Shown here: positions 24,926 through 50,900 of the stretch, in pieces
Position numbering within the stretch: the first letter of the stretch is position 1
Layout of the letters: every line of letters starts with the position of its first letter
Origin: Hemibagrus wyckioides
Lineage: Eukaryota > Chordata > Actinopteri > Siluriformes > Bagridae
Assembly: GCF_019097595.1 (NCBI RefSeq)
Contig: NC_080715.1
Location: 26,192,355 to 26,256,354 of the forward strand
Length of the DNA: 64,000 bases
Direction of reading: 5' to 3'
Made by a program: the position numbers and the translations under genes
Notes under the pieces: generated by a model
The model's database searches: none
Told to the model about the DNA's origin: nothing
What the model saw: only the letters and a program-made list of their open reading frames with translations

Positions 24926-27900
24926 GTTATGGGCCTGCATGTTAATGAACGCTGAACCTTATCGATGCAGTAAACACAGGAGTGAAGGTCTGAAGCCACG
25001 ACAGACGTCTCACACGACTCGATATGTTCCATAAGCTTCTTTACTCATAGGTTTATAATAATAAACTAAGTTTATACATCAAACGCAGCTTTACAGTGAA
25101 TATGACAGATCACGTATTACCATGTTACTATTTCTATATGTATCATGATATAAATGTTTAGTAACAAATGTGAAACAAAACAGGACAACAAACATACTTC
25201 TACATTCTCTATAAACAGATTGTTTTGTTTTAAAGATGGCCATAAATTGTTTCCTAAAAAATTAACAATCCCTCAAATCTAACACTTTATAAAGAAATTA
25301 CAAATTAGCAGAAAATTAGCAGTGATAACACGGATTATGTTTCTTTTTTTCTTTTCTTTTCATTTCTTTTCTTCTGTCTCAGTCAGCACTCAGATGTGTT
25401 GAAACACTGAGCAGCAGATGAAGGGTGAAAATTTCGGCCATGTGGACATCAGACAAACGATCTGTAGAAGGATTATATCAAACATTTACTGTTGCTTTTT
25501 GTTAAACTCTCGTGTTCTCATGACTGGCAGTGCCTGCAAGCAGCTCCCCACCTCACAGCTGTAATATTATTACACTCTCCACTACTCTCTTTAACCTGAA
25601 ACAGGGAAATGATCGTTTTCCAGTCTTTAGTTTGTCAGTTCTGTGAGTAAACATGTTCCCTGCCATCTATATGCTAGTTAATAACTTTAATGCTAAACAA
25701 AACAACCATTTAAAATGAAAATAACATTAAATAATTATGTATATCCAACCTAGGAGTCCAACCTTATCTGACCTGATCTACATTAAACAATATGAAACTA
25801 CCAGACCCTGGCGTCCTCTAGTTGGATAATTAGCTCATCACAGCCATGCTTTATCTAGTTATTAGCTGATTTAACTGGTCCTTTAAATTAAATAGTTTTA
25901 GAAAACGTATAACTAAAATGAATCTCTCATTAGAATGAATGCTGATTGGTGTAACATTAGCTAGCTAGACTTAATCACGGTAAATTATCAATCAAACAGT
26001 TAAAAAGAAACACATTTCACTGAATTTTTGAAATTAAATTTATCAGAAAAATAGAATTTTCAGCCGAGACATGAGGACGGGTGAGTAGGTACTGTAGCTT
26101 CTCAGTGATTCACAGACACGACGCTTCCTGCTGAGACGCTGTAACGCAGGAGCAGTCAGAAACCCACACTTCTAAACACTCTATAGTTAGTTATATTTTT
26201 ATTTACCATTAATCAGTTAACTGGAGTCATGTGTTGCTGTTAAAGCTGTGCTAATTTTTTCTCCAGTAGCTTTCAGTTTAACTCTAAATCCATAACACCA
26301 ACAGTCCAGGAATCTATCATTTAAAAACGTGTTACAAGTATATCAGCGTGGTTTTTTTTTTTTTTTGCCTGTTACTACCACCAACCTTCATTGGGGCATC
26401 ACTGAGACTTTGACTTCATTCATATTAGTGGATGTGATGCACTTTGTTTGTAAGGGTTGTTATGGGTGAATGATGGGTAGAGGACGTAGCAGACAGGACG
26501 TACCACTTAACAAAGATCTGCAGCCATTACTCAGCATTATTTACATAAACAACAACAGAAAATTGTATTCAGAATATGAGAGTGTTTACAGTAGTAGATC
26601 TTCCTCCTGTGGAGAGTGTAATAGCATGGTGAAGCCACTGGGGGCAGCAGCAGCACTGGTGATGTTAGACTATGCAAAAAGCTGTTAATGCGGGTTTATT
26701 AATCAATCGCTTATTTAATAAAGCATGAAAAAAAAATACTTAAAATTCTAGCTTCTATAGACCCTTACATAGAAATTCTGTTTTTACAAAGAGCCTTTTG
26801 GAAAATATATCTGTCTGTATGAACACAGTGAAAATGCTCCCAGCCATGTAGACGTCGATAGAGCGCCTCAGGAATAAAGTCCACATTTCAGCAAGCTTAA
26901 GCACTGCATCAGATTCAGAATATCTGCACGTGTGTATGTGAGATAGGACGGTGGAATAATTGTTTGTATCTTCATTGTTTTGAAGACATCACCATCTAAA
27001 TCTATAAGGGCAGAGCTCCTGAGTGTGTTAACTCTTGAGGTTTGAGATCTAACAGGAGGTCATGTTTAGAGACATTGTGGATAATGTAAATCTGTTTGAA
27101 TAACTGAGTGATCAGTGGTCAGCTCTGTCCAGTGATAGGATGATGACCATCTAAACGTCCAGTAATCTAAGAGACCCAGAACTTTTAACATGATCATTCA
27201 TCAAAAACTAATCCCATCTTTGATATTTCTTCTTCGTTATTACTCCAAACGGAGACAGTTTGAGCACTGACATGAAAAATGATCCCAATATCCTGTTCAC
27301 ACACCATTTAGCTTATTATTATTTCAGACGGCGGTGGAGCCGTGTACGCTCCCGCAGCCGCTAACACCTAATGGTGACTCACTTCTCTGTGTGTTTCTCC
27401 GTTATTAGACCACAGCACTGTTCACTTCTCCAATCTGGAAGCCTGGATTCGTTTTCTAAAACATCAGCTCTGAGAACAGCCACATAAATCATAGGATTAT
27501 AATAATACGCTAGTTCTTATAGCACACGTCATCATTTCTATAGTAACGGCTCGCTCAATGGGACGACTGGCGTCGTTTAAGCCTTATACCGTATGGGTTA
27601 AAAACAGAGAGGGCAGTTTAACTCTTAATATGGTGGAGTTTCCTGTTAGTTGTTTATTTAACATTTATGGAAGGAGTCTCCAGTGTGAGCGATAGTATAA
27701 CGATAAACGATAAAGAGAGTAAAATATTCCAATTGTTGACACGTTGCTGTGGAGTACAGGAATAAAACACTCAAGATAAGCTGTTTGTGGAAAATAATCA
27801 GGGTTGTCATGGTAACAGTAACTCCCACTGTTCAACCAATAGGGGCTCTTGTGCTCTTGCTGGAATTGTTTAGTGAACAATGATGAAATCTTGAGAAGTA

Positions 27901-28120
27901 CCTTTAGATAAGATGGTATTGATTTTTGATAACAGTCCTGAGGTTTGGACCCGACTGTAGAATATCGATTGAGAACTACGAGCCTAGCGAGACGTTTCTT
28001 GAGGATGTGAAAGGGCAGAAATCATGACTTACGGCAGAAACCTCACCTCATTCAAAAAAAAAATCCTGATGGTGTCCACTGAAGCTCAGTAGACATAATT
28101 CTTTCAAAGTGCCTCCTCTC
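24926..28120. other. Gene-free stretch upstream of nlgn4 coding exon 1
   Basis: No coding exon or structured RNA was recognised. If transcription starts in the CpG-rich block this is intron 1. It contains one copy of the dispersed TATGGAAGGAGTCTCCAGTG family near 27.66 kb and a poly-T run at about 26350. Confidence 0.5.
27590..27860 (+). repeat. Dispersed repeat, copy 1 (GGAGTCTCCAGTG family)
   Basis: It contains TTTATGGAAGGAGTCTCCAG at about 27664-27683, which also occurs at about 38893 (+) and, in reverse orientation, at about 60512. A TGTCATGGTAACAGTAACT segment follows. The shared core and similar flanking words suggest an old short transposable element (MITE-like). Boundaries are approximate. 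Confidence 0.6.
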
Positions 28121-28212
28121 AAACCTCCTTTCTCTCTCTGTCTCTCTCTCTCTGTCTCTCTCTCTCTGTCTCTCTCTCTCTTTCTGCCCCCCCCCCCTTC
28201 TCTGAACTGCAG

Positions 28213-28433
28213 GATGATCATTCTGCCTGGAACTAAGCCAAAGAAGTGACTGCGTCATTGCTCTAGCTGTCCAAACAAGGGCAAATGGATCAAGACGGTG
28301 CCTCGTCATGAGCAGGAACAAAGGCAGCATCACGATTGGCGATCACGCCGTCTATCAGTCTGACGCAGTCCGGCTGGAGTAAGACAGTTGTTATTGTTTT
28401 TTTTTGGATTTCTTTTCACTCACTTTCAGCAAA
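28213..28433 (+). promoter_or_regulatory. nlgn4 5'UTR part of first coding exon
   Basis: A pyrimidine tract of about 80 nt (28121-28200, TC runs then C9) is followed by AACTGCAG, giving a strong 3' splice site with the exon starting at 28213. About 220 nt of leader precede the ATG at 28434. Three short uORFs lie in it: 28214-28249 (11 codons plus stop), 28285-28311 (8 codons plus stop) and 28308-28382 (24 codons plus stop). The last two overlap at an ATGA. The uORFs could reduce neuroligin translation, which is inference. Confidence 0.7.
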
Positions 28434-41854
<13,421 letters not shown>

Positions 41855-44800
41855 CTCAGTGCCAATGACTGTACTTTGCAAGCAGCAGATTATTATTTAA
41901 GTCAAACAGAGTGCACCTGGTTGTTTGGAAACAAGCACTAAAGGTGTTATTTTATTACCGACTACTCTATGAACTATCTCAAATAACCTGTATAATGTGA
42001 ACAATGAATGTAATGATTTTCACATTTATGGCAAAGCCAAGTAAGCTTAGGACTCTTCTTTGAACTCTAGCACTACGATACCCTGTATGAAAACCCATCA
42101 TTCCTGTTCTGATCTCTTTGCATAGATTGTGAAGTGATCTCCTGAGATCTCCTCAATCCTAAATCAGTGATATCATCCGTTTATTGATTGGTTGCTCTGG
42201 TAGAAGCAATAGTAGCATTAGCCATGGTCCTCATGGCTGTCCTAAGTACTGAGATCAATATTTATTGATAATTATTTATTAAGATAAAGGTTTTGCTATA
42301 ATTAGGCTTGTGCAATATTGACTTTTACTTGACCATTTAGGAAAAATTTGAACTGCTTCAATCAACTAGTACCAAACATGATCATTTCTACCATTTCAGG
42401 TTTAAGGAGTCTACACTGATGGATTTTATTTTAAGTTACTGAGCTGGGAGAATGAGCATTGAGGAAAAGGGGTGGGGCTTACCTGCAGTTTTGGATAATT
42501 TCAACCACATCACCTGAATGAATCGTTCCAGAGGAAGATGTTGATTGGCTCTTGATCCATTAGATATTTTGGTATTTGTTACCATGGTAACTCATACTTT
42601 GTTCAACTACAGCACTCCTACACAAAGTTGACAGGTCTGGTAAAATAATATCATATAATATCATAAAATATAATAAACGCCATTGGATATAGAGAAGACT
42701 AAATCGCGATGTCGCACAAGCCTAATTATAATGTTATTTCTCCTCACAATAGCACTTTCTAAGAGTCTAAGGGAACATTAAGAGATCCAGAAATCATTGT
42801 TACTCTCATACAGTTTAAATCCAGACAAAGAGATCAGAGTGCAGTGTAAATATCTGTGCCATGTACCGAGTGCTCATATTGTAAATCTTATGAGCTTAGC
42901 TCCTCAAAGGTAATTGCCTTAAACGGGGCAATAATCCTATTTCTCAGTCCAAATAATGCTTATTTAAGAGCCTAAAGTAATGTATATAGCTTAGGATAAA
43001 GCACAAAATGAAGAAAAGGCTAGTGCTTGTATTGTTGTTTCCCTTCTAAAGAACTTTGCTTCTCATGCAGACGCTGTCTATCTTTTCTGTTTCATCCGTT
43101 TTTAACATGCTGTTGGTGTTGTAGATCTCATTCTCATGCTGTTCGCTTAACTCTGTGCCTCAAAGGCTAAATGTCTTTTGTGATTTTCAAAAACGTCCAA
43201 AAATTGAGAACCTACTTGTGTGAATGTCAAACTTTGCCAGTCCTCAGGAAGTGTCAACAGACATGCTGTCATTTATTTACTGCCGACACGTTACCGTGGA
43301 GACGAGCCGCAGGATTTTATAGCCCAGCTGTTTTTATCCACGTCCGCATTTTGTAGCTCGTTACACTGCAACGAAAGGTTTGATTTAAGCCTGACTGCAG
43401 TTAGAGTTCCAGATTTTAGTACCTTACACTCAACAGTTGCTTCATTTACAGAGAAATCAATGTGTAATGCTCAATGTGTCCACCATTAAAGTCTCCCAAG
43501 GGCAAGGAATCAGAGACGTTTGTAAGGAGCATTCTCCCATCTGCAGTGTGGTGATGTCATACAGCACAGCCCTTTAAAACCACTGCTCTGAAATTCTTAA
43601 CTCTTTTCAGATTGATGCAGTTTCACAAAAAAAGGGTTTTGTATAATTAGAAAAAGTGTACTGAACATTCTTGCTAACCTTGAAACTTCAGAAAGAGTTT
43701 TTTTTTTCATTCCCAGAAAGGTTCAGGTTTCAGATGTTGCATTTTGGCGACTTCTATGGATGAAAAACTGAAAAAGGAAACTGAAAACATCTGTGGGGTC
43801 CAAGCACCACTGTCAAGTCATGCCCCCTGATTATCTTATGAAACACCTGCTGGAATCTTATCTGAGCGATGCAGTCCACTACATTCCAGCTCAGTCAGAC
43901 TTGAGGTTCAGAATCAACTATATTTTGTTAAAATAATAGGACTAGTTCACAGATGTAGGTTTTGGATATTAGCTTAACATCTACTGTACGTTCTCGAGAC
44001 TTTCTTGCTTGGTGGAATTTCCTCAGTAGAAAACTGAGCTATAGCGCCACCACCAGACCAGTCTGACCCATGCTGCCTGCCTGAAGAAGAAAAACAACAA
44101 CCAGAACAATCGCAAATGAGAAAAACAATACAGTCCCAGCATTTTTGGTGCTTGGACCCCTAACTATTGCTGAAGGCTTCACAGACTCTTGGTTGCATGT
44201 CAGGGGTGTGGCCTATTATACAGTTATTATATGCATTGATGATTGTGTATAAAGTTGGGAGAATGTAGAGATATTTTTCTCATTTCACCATTTTTGAGTT
44301 ATTTCTCAGTGTATGGCTTCTGACGCTTAGATTGAGTTTTTTTTTGTTTGTTTGTTTTGTTGTTTATTATAACAGCCGTCCTGTACATATTTAACCTTCT
44401 CCTGTATTTTCCAGCTGGATTTGTTTAATCTGAGGAGGGACTATATACTAAAATTATTCTTTTAATCTACTATAAATGTCCATTGTATTATAAGTAAAAG
44501 TTCAAAATTTTGGTTGAACTCTGTGGTTGTTGTAGCAGGTCTGCTCCAGGATGGATCCATGCAGGCTGTCGGTGTCGGTCCAAAATTCATTACAGATCAA
44601 ACGCATCCATCTTTAGTACGACTTCAGGCTTCACAGTGGAAAAAAAATTGCTGGTGTTGTGTCACAGATTCAGAGAGTCATGTGAATGATGTGAAGCTGA
44701 AGTCTTCTAAATAAACAGGACGAACAGACGTTTCCACCCAGTGCAGAAATTCAGATTATTTGTTAGACAGCAGGTTCAATCCGCAGTTTTTTTGTTTTTT

Positions 44801-44880
44801 TTAAATGTTTGCTTTTGGCTCGCCGTGTATGAGACTTTTCTGCTGTCATTTCTAAAATAAAAGTATAATAAAAGATTCTA
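41855..44880 (+). other. Probable nlgn4 3'UTR with tandem poly(A) signals
   Basis: There is no coding potential after the stop. Two AATAAA hexamers lie 11 nt apart at 44856-44861 and 44867-44872, followed by a TCTTTCTGTTTGTTG T/GT-rich element, a good candidate polyadenylation site. This would make a 3'UTR of about 3 kb, usual for neuroligins. It contains a MITE insertion (42303-42724). The true end could be earlier, since other AATAAA-like words exist. Confidence 0.5.
42303..42724. mobile_element. hAT-like MITE in the nlgn4 3'UTR
   Basis: A 422-bp non-coding segment is bounded by inverted repeats TAGGCTTGTGC (left) and GCACAAGCCTA (right). The flanking 8-mers GCTATAAT (42295-42302) and ATTATAAT (42725-42732) agree at six of eight positions, both differences being transitions. 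This fits an aged 8-bp hAT target-site duplication. The interior lacks any ORF. TIR and TSD are seen; the hAT assignment is inference. Confidence 0.7.
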
Positions 44881-45230
44881 GATCTTTCTGTTTGTTGATA
44901 TTTTATTCACTGAGCAGCAACAAAGCACTTTTCCTGTCCAGAATTTTATATAAACCCATGAAAGTTGTTTATTATATTTAAAATAATAACACATCTTCCT
45001 CACAGTGTGACATGTTGTAGCTGTTCTGAGTTCCGTTTATGCTCAGCACGGGTGTAACAAGTGGTGATTTGACTTATAGTAACCTTCCTATCACATCAGT
45101 TCTCTATCACATAAATTTCACCAACACTTTCAACACTTTCCTACGTCCTGTAATTAGCTCAGTCTTCATTCACATGTAACCAGATACACAATCTAACAAA
45201 CTTCCTACGTTCCTATGTTAATCACTTATA
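44881..45230. other. Gene-free intergenic stretch
   Basis: AT-rich sequence downstream of the putative nlgn4 poly(A) site, with nothing recognised in it. Confidence 0.5.
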
Positions 45231-45768
45231 CACCGATCAGGCATAACATTCTGAGCAGTGGCAGGTGAAGTGAAGAACACTGATTATCTCCTCATCATGG
45301 CACCTGTTAGTGGGTGGGATATATTAGACAGCAAGTGAACATTTTGTCCTCAAAGTTGATGTGTTAGAAGGAGGAAAAATGGACAAGCGTAAGGATTTGA
45401 GCGAGTTTGACAAGGGCCAAATTGTGATGGCTAGACGACTTGATCAGTGCATCTCCAAAACTGCAGCTCTTGTGGGGTGTTCCCGGTCTGCAGTGGTCAG
45501 TATCTATCAAAAGTGGTCCAAAGAAGGAACAGTGGTGAACCGGTGACAAGGTCATGGGTGGCCAAGGCTCACTGATGCAAGTAGGGAGTGAAGGCTGGCC
45601 CGTGTGATCTGATCCAACAGACGAACTACTGTTGCTCAAAAGTTAATGCTGGTTCTGATAGAAAGGTGTCAGAATACACAGTGCATGACGGGTCAGGGTT
45701 GTTTTAGCAGCAAAAGGGGGACCAACACAATATTAGGCAGATGGTCATAATGCCATGTCTGATCGGTT
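45231..45768 (+). mobile_element. Internally deleted Tc1-like element
   Basis: A 538-bp element is flanked by TA on both sides (45229-45230, 45769-45770). Its ends are CACCGATCAGGCATAACATT on the left and, reversed, ACCGATCAGACATGGCATTA on the right, i.e. imperfect terminal inverted repeats of a common fish Tc1 subfamily. Only the N-terminal part of the transposase frame remains. The catalytic core is missing, and the right-hand sequence resumes near the 3' end (GGTCAGGGTTGTTTTAGCAG, GGGGGACCAACACAATATTA). It is non-autonomous. Confidence 0.88.
45379..45640 (+). pseudogene. Tc1 transposase N-terminal remnant
   Basis: The frame opens at ATG 45379 with [20 protein letters not shown], followed by a helix-turn-helix block ([18 protein letters not shown]) typical of the paired-like DNA-binding domain of Tc1 transposases. 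In-frame TGA codons follow at 45544, 45589 and 45610, with family-like sequence continuing in the same frame between them (GHGWPRLTDAS, RLARVI, SNRRTTVA). All three sit where the family usually has arginine, so each is plausibly CGA decayed to TGA by CpG deamination. Confidence 0.8.
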
Positions 45769-46143
45769 TATATTTGAAGGATCATGTTTTTCAAGCTAAA
45801 TGACAACATATTTCATTTAGACTGAAAGAAACAAGTCATGTGTATTCATATGAAATGATACAAATCTAAAGGTTTCTGGTTGTACTGAGGCTAAAGTCCA
45901 GTACCTGTGCTGCACCTCATAACTCACAGAAGAAAACAAATCTGAAGTAAAGTACGAGTCTGCTGCTGATTCCGTTGTATTCCATTAGAGGTGTTATAGC
46001 ACAAGGGACGGATAAAAGAAAAAGAAAAAACAAAGAACCTGCTGGGATTGGCTGATGGTGCCAGAGGATATCCAGCTGTCCAGCTTGTGAGGGTTTGAGC
46101 AGGTGGAAGCAGGTTAGATTATAGCATTAACATTTTAAAAACA
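45769..46143. other. Gene-free intergenic stretch
   Basis: Nothing was recognised beyond ordinary AT-rich sequence. Confidence 0.45.
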
Positions 46144-46337
46144 TCACACACACACACACACACATACAAAGAAACACAGACACATCCAGAGAAAAACAGA
46201 CACACAGACAAACTCAAACACACACACACACATACAGAGAAACACAGACACACAAACAAACTCAAACACACACACACACACATACACACATACAGAGAAA
46301 AACAGACACATAAAGAAAAAACAGAGACACACACACT
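46144..46337. repeat. CA-rich minisatellite
   Basis: Three to four copies of a roughly 55-bp phrase with (CA)n, CATACAGAGAAA, CACAGACACA and AACAAACTCAAA modules. The minus-strand Cys/Val/Phe-rich open frame over it is an artefact. Confidence 0.85.
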
Positions 46338-47022
46338 GGATTTTACTCTATAGTGGGTTTTGAAAATGTTTTTTTTTTTTCTCTGTGTCCAGAGTTTTGT
46401 GTCACTAGAAGAGAAGAGAAGCTTTTCTAAATAAATAAAGGGAGAAATTTTAAAACTCTGTATTTCACTGTTTGGATGAGAAAAATTTTTATCCTTGAAA
46501 AGGCTGAAGTTATAGTTATATGGGTTGAACAAATGACAGTAAATTAGTCGTAGATTTCAGTTTAACTGTAAACCTTCAGGAAAGCTGAGTTACAGAGTGT
46601 CTGCTGACTCGCTCATTTCAGCCCCTTTATTACGGGTTTATCACACGGTGGACAGCAGGGTTTCTTCCCAGAATTTCAACTCAATGCAGGTACTCTTTTT
46701 TTTTTTTTGTTGCCAAAATCAAGCACATTCTATTTCCTGAGCCTCTCTGCAATCCTGCACGATTTGCCAGAAACCAAAGTGAAGCAGTGAAATCTTTTCT
46801 TGCCAAATGAATGTTGCTGAGAGAGCTCACAGGTGGTGCTGACTGATCTGTTTTTTGCAAACTCCTGCAGGAATATAAAGAAGCCTTTCCTGGCCATGAT
46901 GAAATGTATGCGTCTGCATTTACACAGCTCCGTGCGAGAGCTCAGACTCCACCATTAGGCACATTTTCTACTGTCGATTGCTCATTAAAAAAAGTACCAG
47001 ATATTTGCATGAATTTGTCATG

Positions 47023-47068
<46 letters not shown>
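47023..47068. repeat. (AAT)n microsatellite
   Basis: A perfect AAT run of about 15 units. Confidence 0.96.
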
Positions 47069-47070
<2 letters not shown>

Positions 47071-47650
47071 GCTAAACAAATTGAGCAGGTTTTGTTTTGT
47101 AACAAGAAGAGAAGCTAACCTAGCCTGCTAGCTAGTCAAGCTATTACTTGAAGACTTTGCAAAAAAAAAAACCCTCTTTGGGTTGATAGCCCACAGAAAT
47201 CCACATTAGAGCTTCTTTCTGTACAAAGCAAAACAAGTCTGCACACAAACGTCTGCTAAAGTAGCGCTTATAATTACTGCAATTAAAAAACTACTCCTTC
47301 ATGATGTCAGAATCAGCCCTGCCCTCCTCATGAATACTGAAGGCCTGACTTTCTGTGTAAAGGAACCCTTAGCTTTTGCTCTTCTGTTGTGTGAAAAAAG
47401 CAGAAAGAAGGACAGCGTTTGCTTCCTTCACTTATCTATCAGTTTAAAACACTGATAGGTTTCATCATTCCCGAGGGTTAAGGAACTTTTTTCCCCATTA
47501 AAACCTGGATTTATTAAAGCCCTGCTGAGTTCTGGACTCTGATTGGTTGTCAGGTGGTGAATGATTCTCTCTAACAGCTTTGACTGTTTATATTAATGTA
47601 CTTTATAATTATATAATATGTTATCTTAATAAAATGTAATATTATTATGT

Positions 47651-47651
<1 letters not shown>
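47069..47651. other. Intergenic stretch with a dispersed-repeat fragment
   Basis: No gene is visible. The segment at about 47528-47580 (GGACTCTGATTGGTTGTCAG and following) resembles the TCTGATTGGTCAGAAGGT end of the dispersed repeat seen at 38.85 and 63.5 kb. Confidence 0.45.

Positions 47652-47713
<62 letters not shown>
47652..47713. repeat. (AAT)n(GAT)n microsatellite
   Basis: An AAT run passes into a GAT run of about 10 units. Confidence 0.96.
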
Positions 47714-47715
<2 letters not shown>

Positions 47716-50270
47716 TTTTAAGGAGAAATAATAGAGTGACTATTGAGAGAAGGACTTTGTAGCTGCTACAACGTGAGAAGGTTGAATTGTGATGTGTTTT
47801 TTTTTTAATTTGCATCATACTTTAAAATGCAAACTCATGCTAGTTTGTTAATATTAAATGTAACGTCCTAGAAAATGAGGTTGTTGTTGATGAAGGTTTG
47901 GATGTCACTGCTAGTTCACTCCAAACATGACCCCGCTTCCGTCACGCCGTCTATCTTGTCTCATGGAGCAGGAACTAGGATTATTTCCCAGCACCCTCTC
48001 ATACTGTAGCGTGTAAAGCGCTGATGTAATTAGCTTGCCTGCTGGTGCGACAGCAAGAGTCTCTTCACCAATTAAGCGCACCGCCTTGCCCTTCACTTCA
48101 ATACTAAACTAATCCTCGCTCTATTTTCCTTCCAGACGTGACATTGACTTTGCCATTTTTGTGAAATAAATGCTTTTGAAAAATGCAGATTTCAGAAAGC
48201 TCACCAGAAAGAAGGTGCTAATTGGATGTCCTGACACTATTGTTCCTGTAGCTGGCGGGATGGAGGGAAAATTGTAATTAAAGAAAGAAGCAGAATGTTA
48301 TCACGCTAAGATGCGTAGAGAAATGACGACTTTTACATCACAACGTGAAACCTATTGAAAAGTAGGAAATGTCTTGAAGTGGAAAAGTAAGGAGTGATGT
48401 TTATCTCCAGACTGGCTGCAAATCATTATTATTGTCAATGTGCAAGTGATTTTATTACACATTAATTGCATGAATTTCTGTGGTGCAGAGGAATTCTGAC
48501 GCATAATCTGATTCATTTAACCAGATGAGTTCTGTCTAAAAAAAAATGAAATTACATTTGAAAAGACCTTTTTGTCAAACAAACCAAAGCTGACTCTAAG
48601 ACAAAATAAAACCCTCATACTGCATAACAGCTCTCACTCTGCATCACTGCAGTAAATATTAAATGTAATAATACTAAAAATGTCCAAAAATCAGCCTTCT
48701 GAATGCAGCCTACTGTAATTCATCCAGTAACGCAGCTCAGCCACTGTGGCAAGTCGGCTACAGCAGACACATGCTAACTCGTCCTCCTTGTATAGGGTGC
48801 CATTACTTTTGTCCTAATTGAACAGCTAGTCCTGTTCCATTTAATCGATGGAATTGTTTTGGACAAGCTGTTAATCGGAGAAAATTGATTGTACATGTGA
48901 AAGTGTTGATGGAAATGAGTGGAAGATAAATTCTGCAGCATGAAGAATGCTACGTGGTTCGCTAATGAATGAATCCTGAAAGTAACCAATAATCAACATT
49001 AGTGAGAGTTTGACTTGCTGCCTTGAAAATTTCATTATCTACTACAAGCTATGATAGCCTTATCCTAGCCTTATCATTAGAAAATAAAACATGCTAATTA
49101 AATGTTGTCAGTTGTTAAACATTAGCATAATTAGATTTTATACTAGTCTTTGCTAACTGCAGCATATAGACACATTGTTACTGAGGTAGTACCAGGAGCG
49201 CTGGTCCTCAAGCTCCACAATGAACTCCGGTGTCTTCACACACGAATAGCTACAGTGCTAATACAGCTACACTGTGCAGCATAAGAAGGTCACTGCAGAT
49301 GATCAGCTAGCATGGCTCTCGATTTAAATTCTTTTATGGCATTGCTCAAGGTTTTCATAAAATGTTTCAACATGATGTCCGGACACAGACTTCAACAGTA
49401 AATTGAATGTCCTAGCTCCATGTGTCCTTCTTCAGCAAGGGAAGACGAATCCTTTTTCCATTAAAACGTGTGAGCTCTGGTCAAGGAGAGATGCTTCGTG
49501 ACTCATTTTCATTACTGAGATTTTTTTCACGCAGCATTGCTTAGAGACGCGCAATGACAAGGACATTTGTCAATACGGCATGTAGTGCTGGTCTCTTAAG
49601 TAGCGTGTGTGTGTGTGTGTGTGTGTGTTGAGAATGAACAAATGTTTGATGAAGTAAACTTAATTAAAGTTAATAGATACCATTCACAAGTTTGTGTGTG
49701 TGTGTGTGTACAAATTAATTTATACAAAAGGTTGTGCTTTCATGTCCACTCAAAGGTGAAGGTTCTCCTCACCCCAGTCCTTAACGTTTCATGCTAATTG
49801 ACCTGAGTAATAGTTTTCCATGTGCTGAGGTGTGAGTATGATGAAAACACTGATGTCAGACTTTTAAACAGTTTGTGTGGTTTTGTTGACTGATGGAGTA
49901 AAAGCAGGTCTTGGTAAGTGGACTGTACAGTGGACTGTATAATCATGTGTGCTAGCGTCGGCTGAATGACACGATAATGAAAATAATGACAATTCTTTAG
50001 GGAAAAGGTCGAGAATCTGGTGCATTCTCAGTTCATGCCGGAAAGGTTTAACGCCTGCCAGAGTCATTTAGCTTGAAAGATTGCTACTTTGCCTTTCATC
50101 AAAAAGATGCTTGACCTTTATGCATGTGAAAAAAGAGCAAAATCCACATTAGCATTGGCTAGCAGTAGGTAAGAACTAGCTCATTATTAACAGATCCGCT
50201 CCAAAATCACTTTCTGGATCTCTTGAGCTATATTATCTTTGCAATAATCCAATAGTTATATCTGGTTTAT
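47714..50270. other. Gene-free intergenic stretch
   Basis: It contains (GT)n tracts at 49605-49627 and 49693-49709. No exon, RNA gene or terminal repeat was recognised. Confidence 0.5.
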
Positions 50271-50789
50271 CTTACAAGGGCTCTACTCTGACCACCCAGT
50301 ACGGATATCTCACTGCTGAGTTCACAGGAGCCAAGGGACCGTGGGCTTCCCAAAGCAATATCATACATGGGGGGTAGTAAATAATCCTCAGTCCATTGTC
50401 CACATGATTGTGCAAAGCTCTGGCATCACTAAGAGCTAGATTTGCTGGTCTCTCAGGCAGTGAGGTTTGTTGGAAGTGTGGCTGCCCAAAGTCAGTGTTC
50501 TTGCATGACTATTAAAGCAAACCTAGGCATTTTCACTGACTATCTGAGGTCAGTCCACTATCCACAGATTATATATCTCTAATCTTACTAATAACCCAGT
50601 GTAACCCATTCTGAAGTGGTAGAACCACCATCAATGTCCAGGTGGTCTTTAAGTCACCCCGTTGTTAAGCCAGATGCTCTGTTCAGGTAATTGTGTGTTG
50701 TGCTGTTTTACACAACATCTTTATAATCATTGGAGCCAGAGAAAGGTGCTAACAGGTCATTCCAGCTGTCAGAAGATCTAGTCTTTATT

Positions 50790-50900
50790 TTTCAGTTTGC
50801 TGATGATACATTCATCCTGGGTTTCATCACAAATGGAGATAAGAATCAGATCAGAGCTCTGTGAAGGAGATGATTGATACACAGGTTAAAACACCAGCAA
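50790..50900 (+). pseudogene. Possible LINE reverse-transcriptase fragment
   Basis: The + strand reads Q-F-A-D-D-T-F-I-L-G-F-I-T-N-G-D and then decays. F/YADD followed by T-x-[IVL] and, after about eight residues, a D/N-rich turn is the catalytic box of non-LTR reverse transcriptases (Rex1/CR1-like). The region around it does not hold a longer frame. Confidence 0.45.
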
